Shown in pieces: positions 54,455 through 61,712 of a DNA stretch of 64,000 nt. The stretch lies in the NCBI GenBank assembly GCA_017962375.1, contig JAGCVJ010000018.1:85595-149594 (forward strand), in the 5' to 3' direction. The translations under genes were made by a program, and so were the position numbers. Positions within the stretch are counted from its first letter, which is position 1; the number at the start of each line of letters is the position of its first letter. Source of the DNA: Bacteroidales bacterium (lineage in GTDB: Bacteria > Bacteroidota > Bacteroidia > Bacteroidales > UBA932). The notes below the pieces were generated by a model. That model saw nothing but the letters and a program-made list of their open reading frames with translations. It ran no database searches and was not told the origin of the DNA.

Positions 54455-55654
54455 ATGAAAAATAGCAGGCCAACAGACAAGGATAAAGACCGTGCGCTGG
54501 GCTGTATGGTTGGCGGGGCCGTGGGAGACGCCCTGGGCTATGCCATTGAGTTTGACAGCTGGCAGGACGTTGAGCGCAAGTTCGGTCCTCGTGGAATTAC
54601 CCGTTATCAACTTGACAGATGGGGTGTTGCCCGTATCTCAGATGACACCCAGATGTCTCTTTTCACTGCTATCGGCATTCTTCTGGGAATGACCAGAGGC
54701 TATATGAGAGGCATTATGGCCCGTATAGATACCTATTGCCACTGGACATATCTGGACTGGCTCCACACGCAGCAGTGGACTGCCAGAAAAGAAGACGAGA
54801 GAGTTGATTCCTGGCTGATGGATATTCCCCAGCTCTACTCAAGCCGGGCTCCCGGCCACACCTGTCTTACCGCCCTGATGGCTTTGGAGAAGGACCAGAC
54901 TCCGGTCAACGACAGCTGCGGCTGCGGCGGAGTAATGCGCACAGCGCCGCTTGCCATTCTTGATTTCCTCCACAGCTATGCTTCCGGAGATATACTTTTT
55001 TGCGATATGTGTGCCGCTGAGGCAGCCAGGCTGACTCACAAGCACCCGCTTGGCTTCATTCCTTCCGCTCTTCTAAATCATATTCTGATGATGATTCTGG
55101 GTGGAGATGCAGATGGTGAAGACACCCAAGCCCGCCTCGCCTCTTTGATTCAAAAGTCCGCGGAAGATATTGGTTCAATACAGTCTGCTCCAGACGATAA
55201 CAAGGCCTACAAAGAACTCTGGCCTAATCATATAGCAACCCAGCAGGACATAATCAAGAAGGCCATAGACCTTGCCGGAGGAGACACTCTGGACCACACA
55301 GCCATTGAGTCCATCGGCGGCGGCTGGACCGGCCACGAGGCTCTTGCCATTGCGGTCTATAGTGCAGTAAAGCACTGCAATTCTTTTGAAGACGCAATCA
55401 TAAGCAGCGTAAACCACTCCGGCGACAGCGACTCCACCGGTGCCGTCTGTGGCAACATCATTGGCTGTCTTCTTGGCCGCAGTGCAATTCCGGCCCACTT
55501 TACCCAGAACCTGGAACTCCTGGACATCATAGAAGAAATTGCCACAGACCTTTACACAGGCTGCATCATCAGCGATCACGATCCTGTAGAGACTCCAGAA
55601 AAGCAACGCTGGGAGCAGAAATACTGCCACCACCGCTACCCTCATACTCGCTGA
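54455..55654 (+). CDS. ADP-ribosylglycohydrolase family protein
   Basis: 399 aa of the DraG/ARH family. Mg-binding motifs are visible: GAVGDALGYAIEF, the RISDDTQMSLFTA loop at about 60-72, and near the C-terminus NHSGDSDSTGAVCGNIIG, whose acidic residues hold the two metal ions. It would remove ADP-ribose from modified proteins or nucleic acid. Base composition is closer to the core genome than that of the two genes before it. It is the last gene of the apparent thioredoxin/J-domain/HIRAN/ADP-ribosylglycohydrolase run; a weak hairpin follows. Confidence 0.9.
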   Translation: MKNSRPTDKDKDRALGCMVGGAVGDALGYAIEFDSWQDVERKFGPRGITRYQLDRWGVARISDDTQMSLFTAIGILLGMTRGYMRGIMARIDTYCHWTYLDWLHTQQWTARKEDERVDSWLMDIPQLYSSRAPGHTCLTALMALEKDQTPVNDSCGCGGVMRTAPLAILDFLHSYASGDILFCDMCAAEAARLTHKHPLGFIPSALLNHILMMILGGDADGEDTQARLASLIQKSAEDIGSIQSAPDDNKAYKELWPNHIATQQDIIKKAIDLAGGDTLDHTAIESIGGGWTGHEALAIAVYSAVKHCNSFEDAIISSVNHSGDSDSTGAVCGNIIGCLLGRSAIPAHFTQNLELLDIIEEIATDLYTGCIISDHDPVETPEKQRWEQKYCHHRYPHTR

Positions 55655-55670
55655 ACTTCATTTGTTAATT

Positions 55671-55686
55671 CAGGCTAATGAGCCTG
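55671..55686 (+). terminator. Possible weak terminator after the ADP-ribosylglycohydrolase gene
   Basis: CAGGCT-AATG-AGCCTG forms a 6-bp perfect stem, followed by TAAATACTTTTCATTT, only a loose T tract. The rest of the gap to 55842 holds the inverted-repeat promoter described next and otherwise nothing recognised. Confidence 0.4.
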
Positions 55687-55699
55687 TAAATACTTTTCA

Positions 55700-55735
55700 T
55701 TTGACAAAACTTGTCAAAGCGGCCTTTTATTTTTG
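55700..55735 (+). promoter_or_regulatory. Inverted-repeat operator plus -7 box upstream of the PD-(D/E)XK-like gene
   Basis: TTTGACA (55700-55706), 5 nt, TGTCAAA (55712-55718), 9 nt, TATTTTTG (55728-55735). The same layout with the same spacings recurs at 57904-57939 before cas9. The inverted repeat is centred near -33 relative to the predicted start, so a bound protein would cover the -33 region. Confidence 0.65.
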
Positions 55736-55841
55736 CCGTTGAAAATTTAGAAAAAGTCAAGAAAAATCTAGGATAATTCAGTTTTATTATTGAACCTTTG
55801 TGGTGCAATTCAAAGTAAACATTAACCAATAAATTACGCGT

Positions 55842-56861
55842 ATGAACATTATTGAAATCGTTGAAAAGACATTTGGCGAGTATTGCGGAGAGTTTTCCAA
55901 AATACTTGGAGAAGACACTGAAAATGGTGGTTTTGGTTTTAAGCCGTGGCTTCAGGCCTGGAATGACAAAAAAAGGCGGAGCATACACGAATCCAATCAG
56001 GTATATAAATTCATGGAAGCATATAAAGAAACGGCCCCAAATCCTTCCAAAGTGCTTACTTGGATGGAACTTCCGGTTATTATTGGTAGAGTACAACCTC
56101 GCACTCATCATATTGACGGTTTTATCGTAGATAACGAACGGAAAATTCTTTTCTTTCTTGAAGCCAAGCGTTTGTCAAGGAAGAGCAACTATGAGAGTTT
56201 GGATTGTGATGTTGAGCTTCTATATGACTTTAGACGCTATGAGTATTCAAATTTGATAAGCAAAAGTTGCGATAGTTATAAAGGGTTGAACCTGCTTGAA
56301 TATGATGCCTTTGCAATTTGTCTTGTTGACATATGGAAAGACAAAAGTTCGTGGACAAAAGAAAAGGTTGAAAAGTGGGGTGCTTATGATGATTTTTCAA
56401 GTAACCCTGGATATACGTTGAAAAATGGATTGAAGGAAGTTTATCCTGGCTACTTCCATGGTTATTATCTTATGCCATTTTTTAACAGCAAAAAATATTT
56501 TCACGATATATCAGGACGAAAGCCCCGTAAAAGGATAGACGAAACACTGTTGATTTATGATGATGAGTTTGCTTTTGAGGTGTGTTTGGCTGATACTTAC
56601 TATTGCGGGTCCGATCCTGACGATGAAGAATCTCTAATAGTAGATAATATTGAAAAAAGAGATTATGACATTTGCGAAGATTATAAAAATGCACAGGACT
56701 ACAAGAAGGCTGTCAAGAATTATATGATGGTTCAGTTGGGAGTTTCTGAAGAAGTTGCAGAGAATAAAATCAGGAGGAACGATGCTACTCTTGATGACTG
56801 CTGGAAAGACAAACTATCAGTTCCCGCTGCAGCTACAGGGCTGTTGCACAATTTCTTGTAA
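55842..56861 (+). CDS. Unrecognised protein with PD-(D/E)XK-like signature
   Basis: 339 aa, cytoplasmic by lack of signal. I do not recognise the family. The segment HHIDGFIVDNERKILFFLEA then KRLSR has Asp92 and Asp97, a hydrophobic strand, then E107-A-K109, the spacing of the PD-(D/E)XK nuclease core seen in restriction enzymes and other defence nucleases. A later acidic region (YYCGSDPDDEESL) and several Tyr-rich stretches follow. The gene is AT-rich and monocistronic, with its own operator-like promoter shared in layout with cas9. It could be a restriction-like nuclease, an anti-phage effector or an unrelated protein with a chance motif; the nuclease reading is inference. Confidence 0.6.
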   Translation: MNIIEIVEKTFGEYCGEFSKILGEDTENGGFGFKPWLQAWNDKKRRSIHESNQVYKFMEAYKETAPNPSKVLTWMELPVIIGRVQPRTHHIDGFIVDNERKILFFLEAKRLSRKSNYESLDCDVELLYDFRRYEYSNLISKSCDSYKGLNLLEYDAFAICLVDIWKDKSSWTKEKVEKWGAYDDFSSNPGYTLKNGLKEVYPGYFHGYYLMPFFNSKKYFHDISGRKPRKRIDETLLIYDDEFAFEVCLADTYYCGSDPDDEESLIVDNIEKRDYDICEDYKNAQDYKKAVKNYMMVQLGVSEEVAENKIRRNDATLDDCWKDKLSVPAAATGLLHNFL

Positions 56862-56928
56862 TAAAAGAGCACCACCTTGCTACCCCTTTACCCATCTCCC
56901 CATCTGTTTTCCAATGCATTCAGTATTT

Positions 56929-57318
56929 TCAAAATAAACAGACCCAACCAAACTTCCTGGAAAGATCCTTTATGAGATTTCTGTCTTGGACCGGAAGGTG
57001 GATTGTTGCTGTAAGTTGTTTTGTCTGCCTCTTGAGGATATTAGCAGAATCAATGTTGTACTGAGTTTGCAAATTCATCCATAAATCCGCTGGAATGTCA
57101 AGAGCTTTTTCAAGTTTGACAGCCATATTCAGAGATATTGAGCGCTTGCCGTTTATTGTCTGACTTAGGATAGATGTTTTAATGCCAGTAATATCGGCAA
57201 GCTGTTTCTGTGTCATTTTTCTTTCCGCCAACTCGTCTTTTATCAATTCTCCAGGGTGTGTTGCAATAAAAGGAGTCGTGCTCTCATCAATAATGTTATT
57301 TGGTGTTATTCTATTCAT
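56929..57318 (-). CDS. higA: HigA-like antitoxin (XRE family)
   Basis: 129 aa. A HigA-type N-terminus (ATHPGELIKDELAERKMTQKQLADITGI, STLS-type recognition helix KTSILSQTINGKRSISLNMAVKLEKALD) forms an XRE helix-turn-helix, followed by the LDIPADLWMNLQTQYN segment that is diagnostic of HigA antitoxins. It would neutralise the HigB-like toxin encoded immediately upstream (8-nt overlap) and repress the shared promoter. The C-terminal 40 residues are not conserved in the motif and may contact the toxin. Confidence 0.88.
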   Translation of the reverse strand: MNRITPNNIIDESTTPFIATHPGELIKDELAERKMTQKQLADITGIKTSILSQTINGKRSISLNMAVKLEKALDIPADLWMNLQTQYNIDSANILKRQTKQLTATIHLPVQDRNLIKDLSRKFGWVCLF

Positions 57319-57628
57319 AATGCTTTGATATTTCTTTAATTAAAATGATGTTGATGATCCCGGCTTCTCCAGCTCTGCTTTTTAATAGCAATCGGTATTG
57401 ATCATTTATCCATACGGTTTCTATGTTACTCAAATTCCCCTTCTTTTTCTCATAGTGCAGACTCTTGATTCTAAACAAGGATTCAATTCTTGTTGCTAAT
57501 TTCAGATAGTTCACAACTTTTACGTAGCGAGTTATGATATCTTTCGGCAATTTGTTATAAGTTTTGTCTTGAGTAGTTCCGTTGCTGTATAACTCCCACA
57601 GGCTTTCACTTTCAAATTCTATTGTCAT
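57311..57628 (-). CDS. higB: HigB-like RelE-superfamily toxin
   Basis: 105 aa, basic, with the RelE/HigB outline: an N-terminal MTIEFESESLWELYSNG, helices around LPKDIITRYVKVVNYLKLATRIESLF, a core strand set SLHYEKKKGNLSNIETVWINDQYRLLLKSR, and a short C-terminus. HigB toxins cleave mRNA on translating ribosomes. The toxin-first gene order is characteristic of higBA. A perfect TTTG-N19-TATATTTG promoter and an inverted repeat lie just upstream. Confidence 0.82.
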   Translation of the reverse strand: MTIEFESESLWELYSNGTTQDKTYNKLPKDIITRYVKVVNYLKLATRIESLFRIKSLHYEKKKGNLSNIETVWINDQYRLLLKSRAGEAGIINIILIKEISKHYE

Positions 57629-57638
57629 TTTATTTCTG

Positions 57639-57680
57639 CAAATATAATATTTGTTAATTAATTATCAAAAATGATAACTA
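57639..57680 (-). promoter_or_regulatory. higBA promoter and operator
   Basis: On the minus strand TTTG (57669-57666), 19 nt, TATATTTG (57646-57639) is a full promoter. TTATCA-AAAA-TGATAA (57662-57677) is a palindrome covering the -33 element, extendable to about 9 bp per arm with one mismatch (57659-57680 region). A HigA dimer is the obvious candidate to bind it. Confidence 0.75.
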
Positions 57681-57903
57681 TTTTTGAGTCTATGGCATTT
57701 ATATCGAGACAAACTTATATCCATTCCTTTTTTCAATCCAAATCTTATCCGGATATAATCGATTATAATCGTTTGATGATTTATAAAACGGATTAGAGGT
57801 CTGAACTATAGTAAGTTAAAATTACTATTTCTATTCAGTTCGTTCTTGAAAAGGAGGCTATCGTTTCTTTTACTAATTGAATTCAGGGGTAATTATGTTA
57901 TTC
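57681..57903. other. Intergenic region with stacked palindromes
   Basis: No gene recognised. It contains TATCCGGATA (57746-57755), overlapping TATAATCGATTATA (57754-57767, perfect 14-bp palindrome) and ATAGTAA-N7-TTACTAT (57808-57828). These may be protein-binding sites between higBA and the CRISPR locus or merely AT-rich coincidence. An AAGGAGG at about 57851 has no start codon at suitable distance. Confidence 0.4.
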
Positions 57904-57939
57904 TTTGACAGAAATTGTCAAAAGGCTCCAATATCTTTG
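57904..57939 (+). promoter_or_regulatory. Inverted-repeat operator plus -7 box, probable cas9 promoter
   Basis: TTTGACA (57904-57910), 5 nt, TGTCAAA (57916-57922), 9 nt, TATCTTTG (57932-57939). It has the same geometry as at 55700-55735. It is the only TAnnTTTG box on the plus strand that I find between here and cas9. A transcript starting near 57946 would cross the tracrRNA gene in antisense and reach cas9 after about 160 nt. Confidence 0.65.
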
Positions 57940-57956
57940 CGCGCGAAGGTCCTTGC

Positions 57957-58037
57957 CAATAAAAACTCCCACCGAAGCGGGAGTTTAGGTAAAAACCTTC
58001 GGCATATAGCCTTATTGTGATAAGATGTAGAATCTTA
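57957..58037 (-). ncRNA. tracrRNA of the type II-C system
   Basis: Transcribed on the minus strand. The anti-repeat is 58034-58014: GATTCTACATC, TTAT, CACAAT pairs with the first 21 nt of the CRISPR repeat as 11 bp, a 4x4 internal loop and 6 bp. Downstream come a small GGC-TATAT-GCC hairpin (nexus-like), an AGGT-TTTT-ACCT hairpin and a terminator hairpin of 10 bp closed by a C(UUCG)G tetraloop, ending in Ts (about 57965-57957). The predicted length is about 80 nt, and the start coincides with the anti-repeat. Ends are predicted from sequence only. Confidence 0.88.
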
Positions 58038-58042
58038 TAACA

Positions 58043-58073
58043 CAAAGGTAGCAAACTTTGTTGATAAAGCAAA
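58043..58073 (-). promoter_or_regulatory. tracrRNA promoter
   Basis: On the minus strand TTTG (58073-58070), 19 nt, TACCTTTG (58050-58043) is an exact Bacteroidota-type promoter, placing transcription start about 6 nt before the anti-repeat. Confidence 0.8.
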
Positions 58074-58108
58074 TTAATGTTAATTTTATAGACAAATATT
58101 TATTGATT

Positions 58109-61100
58109 ATGTCTAGAATACTTGGCCTTGATTTAGGAACCAACAGTATAGGTTGGGCTATTGTTGATACACAACAGGATGGATCCTACAAACTATATGA
58201 CAAAGGTGTATCTATCTTCCAGGAGGGAGTTAAAATTGAGAAAGGAAATGAATCTTCAAAAGCAGCAGAACGTACTGGATACAGGTCTGCCAGAAGAAGA
58301 ATATTTCGTAGAAGATTAAGAAAAATTGAGACGTTGAAGGTGTTGGTAGATTTAGGTTGGTGTCCTTATTTATCTGCAGAACAGTTGTCAGACTGGCGTT
58401 ATCGTAACATTTATCCAAAGATTGACGAGTTTATGCTTTGGCAGCGTACGAACGATAATGAGCAAAAAAATCCATATTATTATCGTCATCTTGCGTTAAC
58501 CCAAAAGCTTGATTTGTCCAAAAAAGAGGATAAATACATCTTAGGCCGTGTTATGTATCATCTTTCTCAGCGAAGGGGCTTCCTTAGCAATAGAAAAGAG
58601 AATACAAAAGAATCTAATGGCAAGGTTAAAGATGACATATCCGCTTTGAATAAAGCTCTTGAAGAAAGTGGCTGCAAGTATATCGGTGAGTATTTCTATA
58701 CTATCTACGGAAAAGAAAGGATTCGTGCTCACTATACTTCTAGACAACACTACAAAGATGAATTTGATGCCATTTGCAAAATTCAAGGAATTTCTGACTC
58801 AATCAAGAAACAACTCGAAAGGGCAATCTTCTTCCAAAGACCTCTGAAATCGCAGAAGGGCTCTGTCGGCCATTGCAAGTTTGAGACTAAGAAAACCAGA
58901 TGTCCTGTTTCTCATCCTCGATTTGAGGAATTTCGTATGTGGTCTTTCATCAATAACATCAAGGTTAAGACTCCATACGATGAAGATATGCGTCCGTTGA
59001 ATGCTGAGGAAATAATTAAAATTCTTCCTCTCTTCTTCCGTAAAAGCAAGAAGCAGTTCCAGTTTGAAGATATAGCCAAAGCCTTGTCTGCGAGAGGGCA
59101 GTATGCTTTTTACAAAGATCAAGATGAAAAGCCGTATCGTTTTAACTACAAGATGTTTACATCTGTATCAGGTTGTCCTGTCATTGCCGGTCTTAAAGAA
59201 ATCTTTGGAGACAACTGGGAAGAGGGTATCACTTCCAAGTATTTAGACACGAAAGGCAAGACTAAAGAGCAGATTGTAAATGATATCTGGCATGCTATGT
59301 TTTTCTTCAGCGATGATGAAAGACTTAGAGCCTGGGCTAAGGAAAAACTGCAGTTATCTGAAGAGGATGCCCTGAAATTCAGCAAGATCCCTGTCGGCAA
59401 TGATTATACCTCTCTCAGCTTAAATGCAATCAACAAGATACTTGCTTTCTTGCGTAGGGGATTCAAATATTCTCACGCAGTCTTTTTGGCCAATATCTCG
59501 AGCATTGTTCCTAAAGAAATTATTTCCAACCCCGAAAATCGTAAAATCATAGAACGAGAGATAGGTGTTATCGTTGATAATCCTTCGCCTACAAAAGAAA
59601 CAACAGAGCAGAGGATCAAAGAATTCCTGATGGACAACTTTGATCTGGGCGCTGCTCATTATGAGAGGCTCTATCATCCTTCTATGATTGATGTTTATGC
59701 TAAATCTAACACAGGTTTCCTAGGCTCTCCGAGAACGAACTCTTTCAAGAATCCTATGGCTATGAGGGCTCTGTTTAGATTAAGGGCTCTTGTGAACGAT
59801 TTGATAAAGAATGGCGAGATAGACAAAGACACTAAAATCCACATTGAATACAGCCGCTCTCTTAATGATGCCAACAGGCGCAAAGCTCTTGAAAGATATC
59901 AGCGAGATAGGGAGAAGAAGAACAACGAGTTCAGAGAAGAGATTATTAAACATTTCCGTGAACATGGCATTGATGCGCAACCGACACAGACGGATATTGA
60001 AAAGTATCGTTTATGGGAAGAGCAAGGGCATATATGTCTTTACACAGGAGAGAGAATAGCTCTTTCTCAGTTCCTTGGCTCTAATCCGCAATACGACATT
60101 GAGCATACTATTCCAAGAAGCTTGGGAGGAGAAGACGCTTTGGAAAACAAAACTCTTTGTAACAACAAGTTTAACAGAGATGTAAAGAAAAACAAGATTC
60201 CTTCTCAATTGTCAAATCATCAGGAAATTCTTATCCGGCTTGAACCAGTAAAAGAAAGGATTGAGGAGCTTAGGAAACAGATAGAAAAACTGAAGGGTGG
60301 CAGTGCTGCAACCAAAGAGGTGCGAGACGCTATTATTCAAAAGCGCAGGCTTCTGGAATATGAAAGGAATTATCTTTCTGACAAGTACGGCAAATTCCTG
60401 ATGAAGGAGGTTCCTTCCGACTATAGAAAGAATCAGGATGTTGACAACAGCATTATATCTAAGTATGCACGTCCTTATTTGAAGACCATCTTTACTCACA
60501 TATACACAGTCAAGGGTTTGACCACATCACAATTCCGCAAGATGTGGGGCCTCCAGGAGGACGAAAAGAAAGACCGTAGCACTTTCCTCAATCATACGGT
60601 AGATGCAATCGTAATAGCTTGCATCGGTCCTAAGGAATACTCCGAGATGGCTCACTATTACAAAGCCGACGAAGAGTTCAGATGGTTCGGAAAGAATCGT
60701 CCTACTATGCCTAAACCATGGACCACCTTTACTGAAGATGTTCAAAATATAAACAGGGAGGTTCTTGTATCTCATTATACACCTGATAATATCAAGAAGC
60801 GTACTTATAAATTGTTGAGAAAGCGCGGCGAAATACAGAAAGGTCCGGACGGTAAGCCATTGATGACAAAGGGTGATACTGCCCGTGGCGCTCTTCATCT
60901 TGAGACCTTCTACGGAGCTATACAGAGAGGTGATGAAATCAAATATGTTGTACGAAAGCCTCTTTCATCTATGGAGAAAACCGATGTTTCAAAGATTGTT
61001 GATGATGTTGTCCGCCAAAAAGTTGAGCAGGCGATAGAGGAGAAAGGCTTCAAAGACGCAATGGCTGGCCCTGTCTGGATGAATGAGGAAAAGGGAGTTC

Positions 61101-61708
61101 AAATCAAAAAGGTTAGAATCTTTACTCCTTCGGTTACTAATCCAATTCATCTTAAAGATCTGAGAGACAAGTCACGGTTTGACTACAAGCAGCATTTGAA
61201 TGTTGCCAATGACAGAAACTATTGTATGGGTATCTATGAGGGAACTGATTCAAAAGGCAAGACAAAACGATCTTTTAAACTGGTGAATAATCTTAACGCT
61301 GTCGGTGCTGTCAATGAAGGTGTTTCTTTCAATATGATTCCGAATGAAGACAGCAATGGATACCGTCTTAAACATATTCTAAAGATTGGAACAATGGTTC
61401 TTCTCTATGAAAACACCCCAGATGAAATCTATGAAGCAAACCAGGAGGAATTGACCAGAAGACTTTATAAGGTGGTGGGTTTATCAACCTTGATTATTCA
61501 GAAAAAGTATGAATATGGAAGTGTCACTTTACGTTACAACCAAGAAGCTAGACCTTTAGCAGAGGTTAAACCTAAGAATGGTGTTTTCGTACAAGGTGAA
61601 GGGCTTCGTCCTGCAATAAGTATTCTTCACTCTCAAATGAATGCTCTTGTAGAAGGCTTTGACTTTACTCTTTCTCCTTCAGGAAAGATACATTTCATAA
61701 GGCGATGA
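58109..61708 (+). CDS. cas9: Cas9 endonuclease, type II-C
   Basis: 1199 aa from ATG 58109 (MSRILGLDLGTNSIGWAI); an upstream in-frame TTG at 58058 is unlikely. RuvC-I Asp8 lies in LGLDLGTNSIGW; an Arg-rich bridge helix follows (TGYRSARRRIFRRRLRKIE). RuvC-II Glu580 lies in IHIEYSRSL, the HNH motif YDIEHTIPRSLGG has His666 with NKTLCNNKFNRD downstream, and RuvC-III has His829 and Asp832 in NHTVDAIVIA. All catalytic residues are intact. With crRNA and tracrRNA it cleaves matching DNA. No csn2 or cas4 is present, which with cas1-cas2 defines subtype II-C. The gene is AT-rich relative to the core. The PAM is not deducible here. Confidence 0.97.
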   Translation: MSRILGLDLGTNSIGWAIVDTQQDGSYKLYDKGVSIFQEGVKIEKGNESSKAAERTGYRSARRRIFRRRLRKIETLKVLVDLGWCPYLSAEQLSDWRYRNIYPKIDEFMLWQRTNDNEQKNPYYYRHLALTQKLDLSKKEDKYILGRVMYHLSQRRGFLSNRKENTKESNGKVKDDISALNKALEESGCKYIGEYFYTIYGKERIRAHYTSRQHYKDEFDAICKIQGISDSIKKQLERAIFFQRPLKSQKGSVGHCKFETKKTRCPVSHPRFEEFRMWSFINNIKVKTPYDEDMRPLNAEEIIKILPLFFRKSKKQFQFEDIAKALSARGQYAFYKDQDEKPYRFNYKMFTSVSGCPVIAGLKEIFGDNWEEGITSKYLDTKGKTKEQIVNDIWHAMFFFSDDERLRAWAKEKLQLSEEDALKFSKIPVGNDYTSLSLNAINKILAFLRRGFKYSHAVFLANISSIVPKEIISNPENRKIIEREIGVIVDNPSPTKETTEQRIKEFLMDNFDLGAAHYERLYHPSMIDVYAKSNTGFLGSPRTNSFKNPMAMRALFRLRALVNDLIKNGEIDKDTKIHIEYSRSLNDANRRKALERYQRDREKKNNEFREEIIKHFREHGIDAQPTQTDIEKYRLWEEQGHICLYTGERIALSQFLGSNPQYDIEHTIPRSLGGEDALENKTLCNNKFNRDVKKNKIPSQLSNHQEILIRLEPVKERIEELRKQIEKLKGGSAATKEVRDAIIQKRRLLEYERNYLSDKYGKFLMKEVPSDYRKNQDVDNSIISKYARPYLKTIFTHIYTVKGLTTSQFRKMWGLQEDEKKDRSTFLNHTVDAIVIACIGPKEYSEMAHYYKADEEFRWFGKNRPTMPKPWTTFTEDVQNINREVLVSHYTPDNIKKRTYKLLRKRGEIQKGPDGKPLMTKGDTARGALHLETFYGAIQRGDEIKYVVRKPLSSMEKTDVSKIVDDVVRQKVEQAIEEKGFKDAMAGPVWMNEEKGVQIKKVRIFTPSVTNPIHLKDLRDKSRFDYKQHLNVANDRNYCMGIYEGTDSKGKTKRSFKLVNNLNAVGAVNEGVSFNMIPNEDSNGYRLKHILKIGTMVLLYENTPDEIYEANQEELTRRLYKVVGLSTLIIQKKYEYGSVTLRYNQEARPLAEVKPKNGVFVQGEGLRPAISILHSQMNALVEGFDFTLSPSGKIHFIRR

Positions 61709-61712
61709 TAAT

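Noticed and set aside
55665-56111. 148-codon open frame on the minus strand
   Set aside because: It overlaps the inverted-repeat promoter and the start of the 339-aa gene; its residues look like random AT-rich translation.
57895-58020. 41-codon open frame on the plus strand across the tracrRNA
   Set aside because: It is the complement of the tracrRNA and its terminator, starts upstream of the predicted transcription start and has no RBS; it is explained by the RNA gene.
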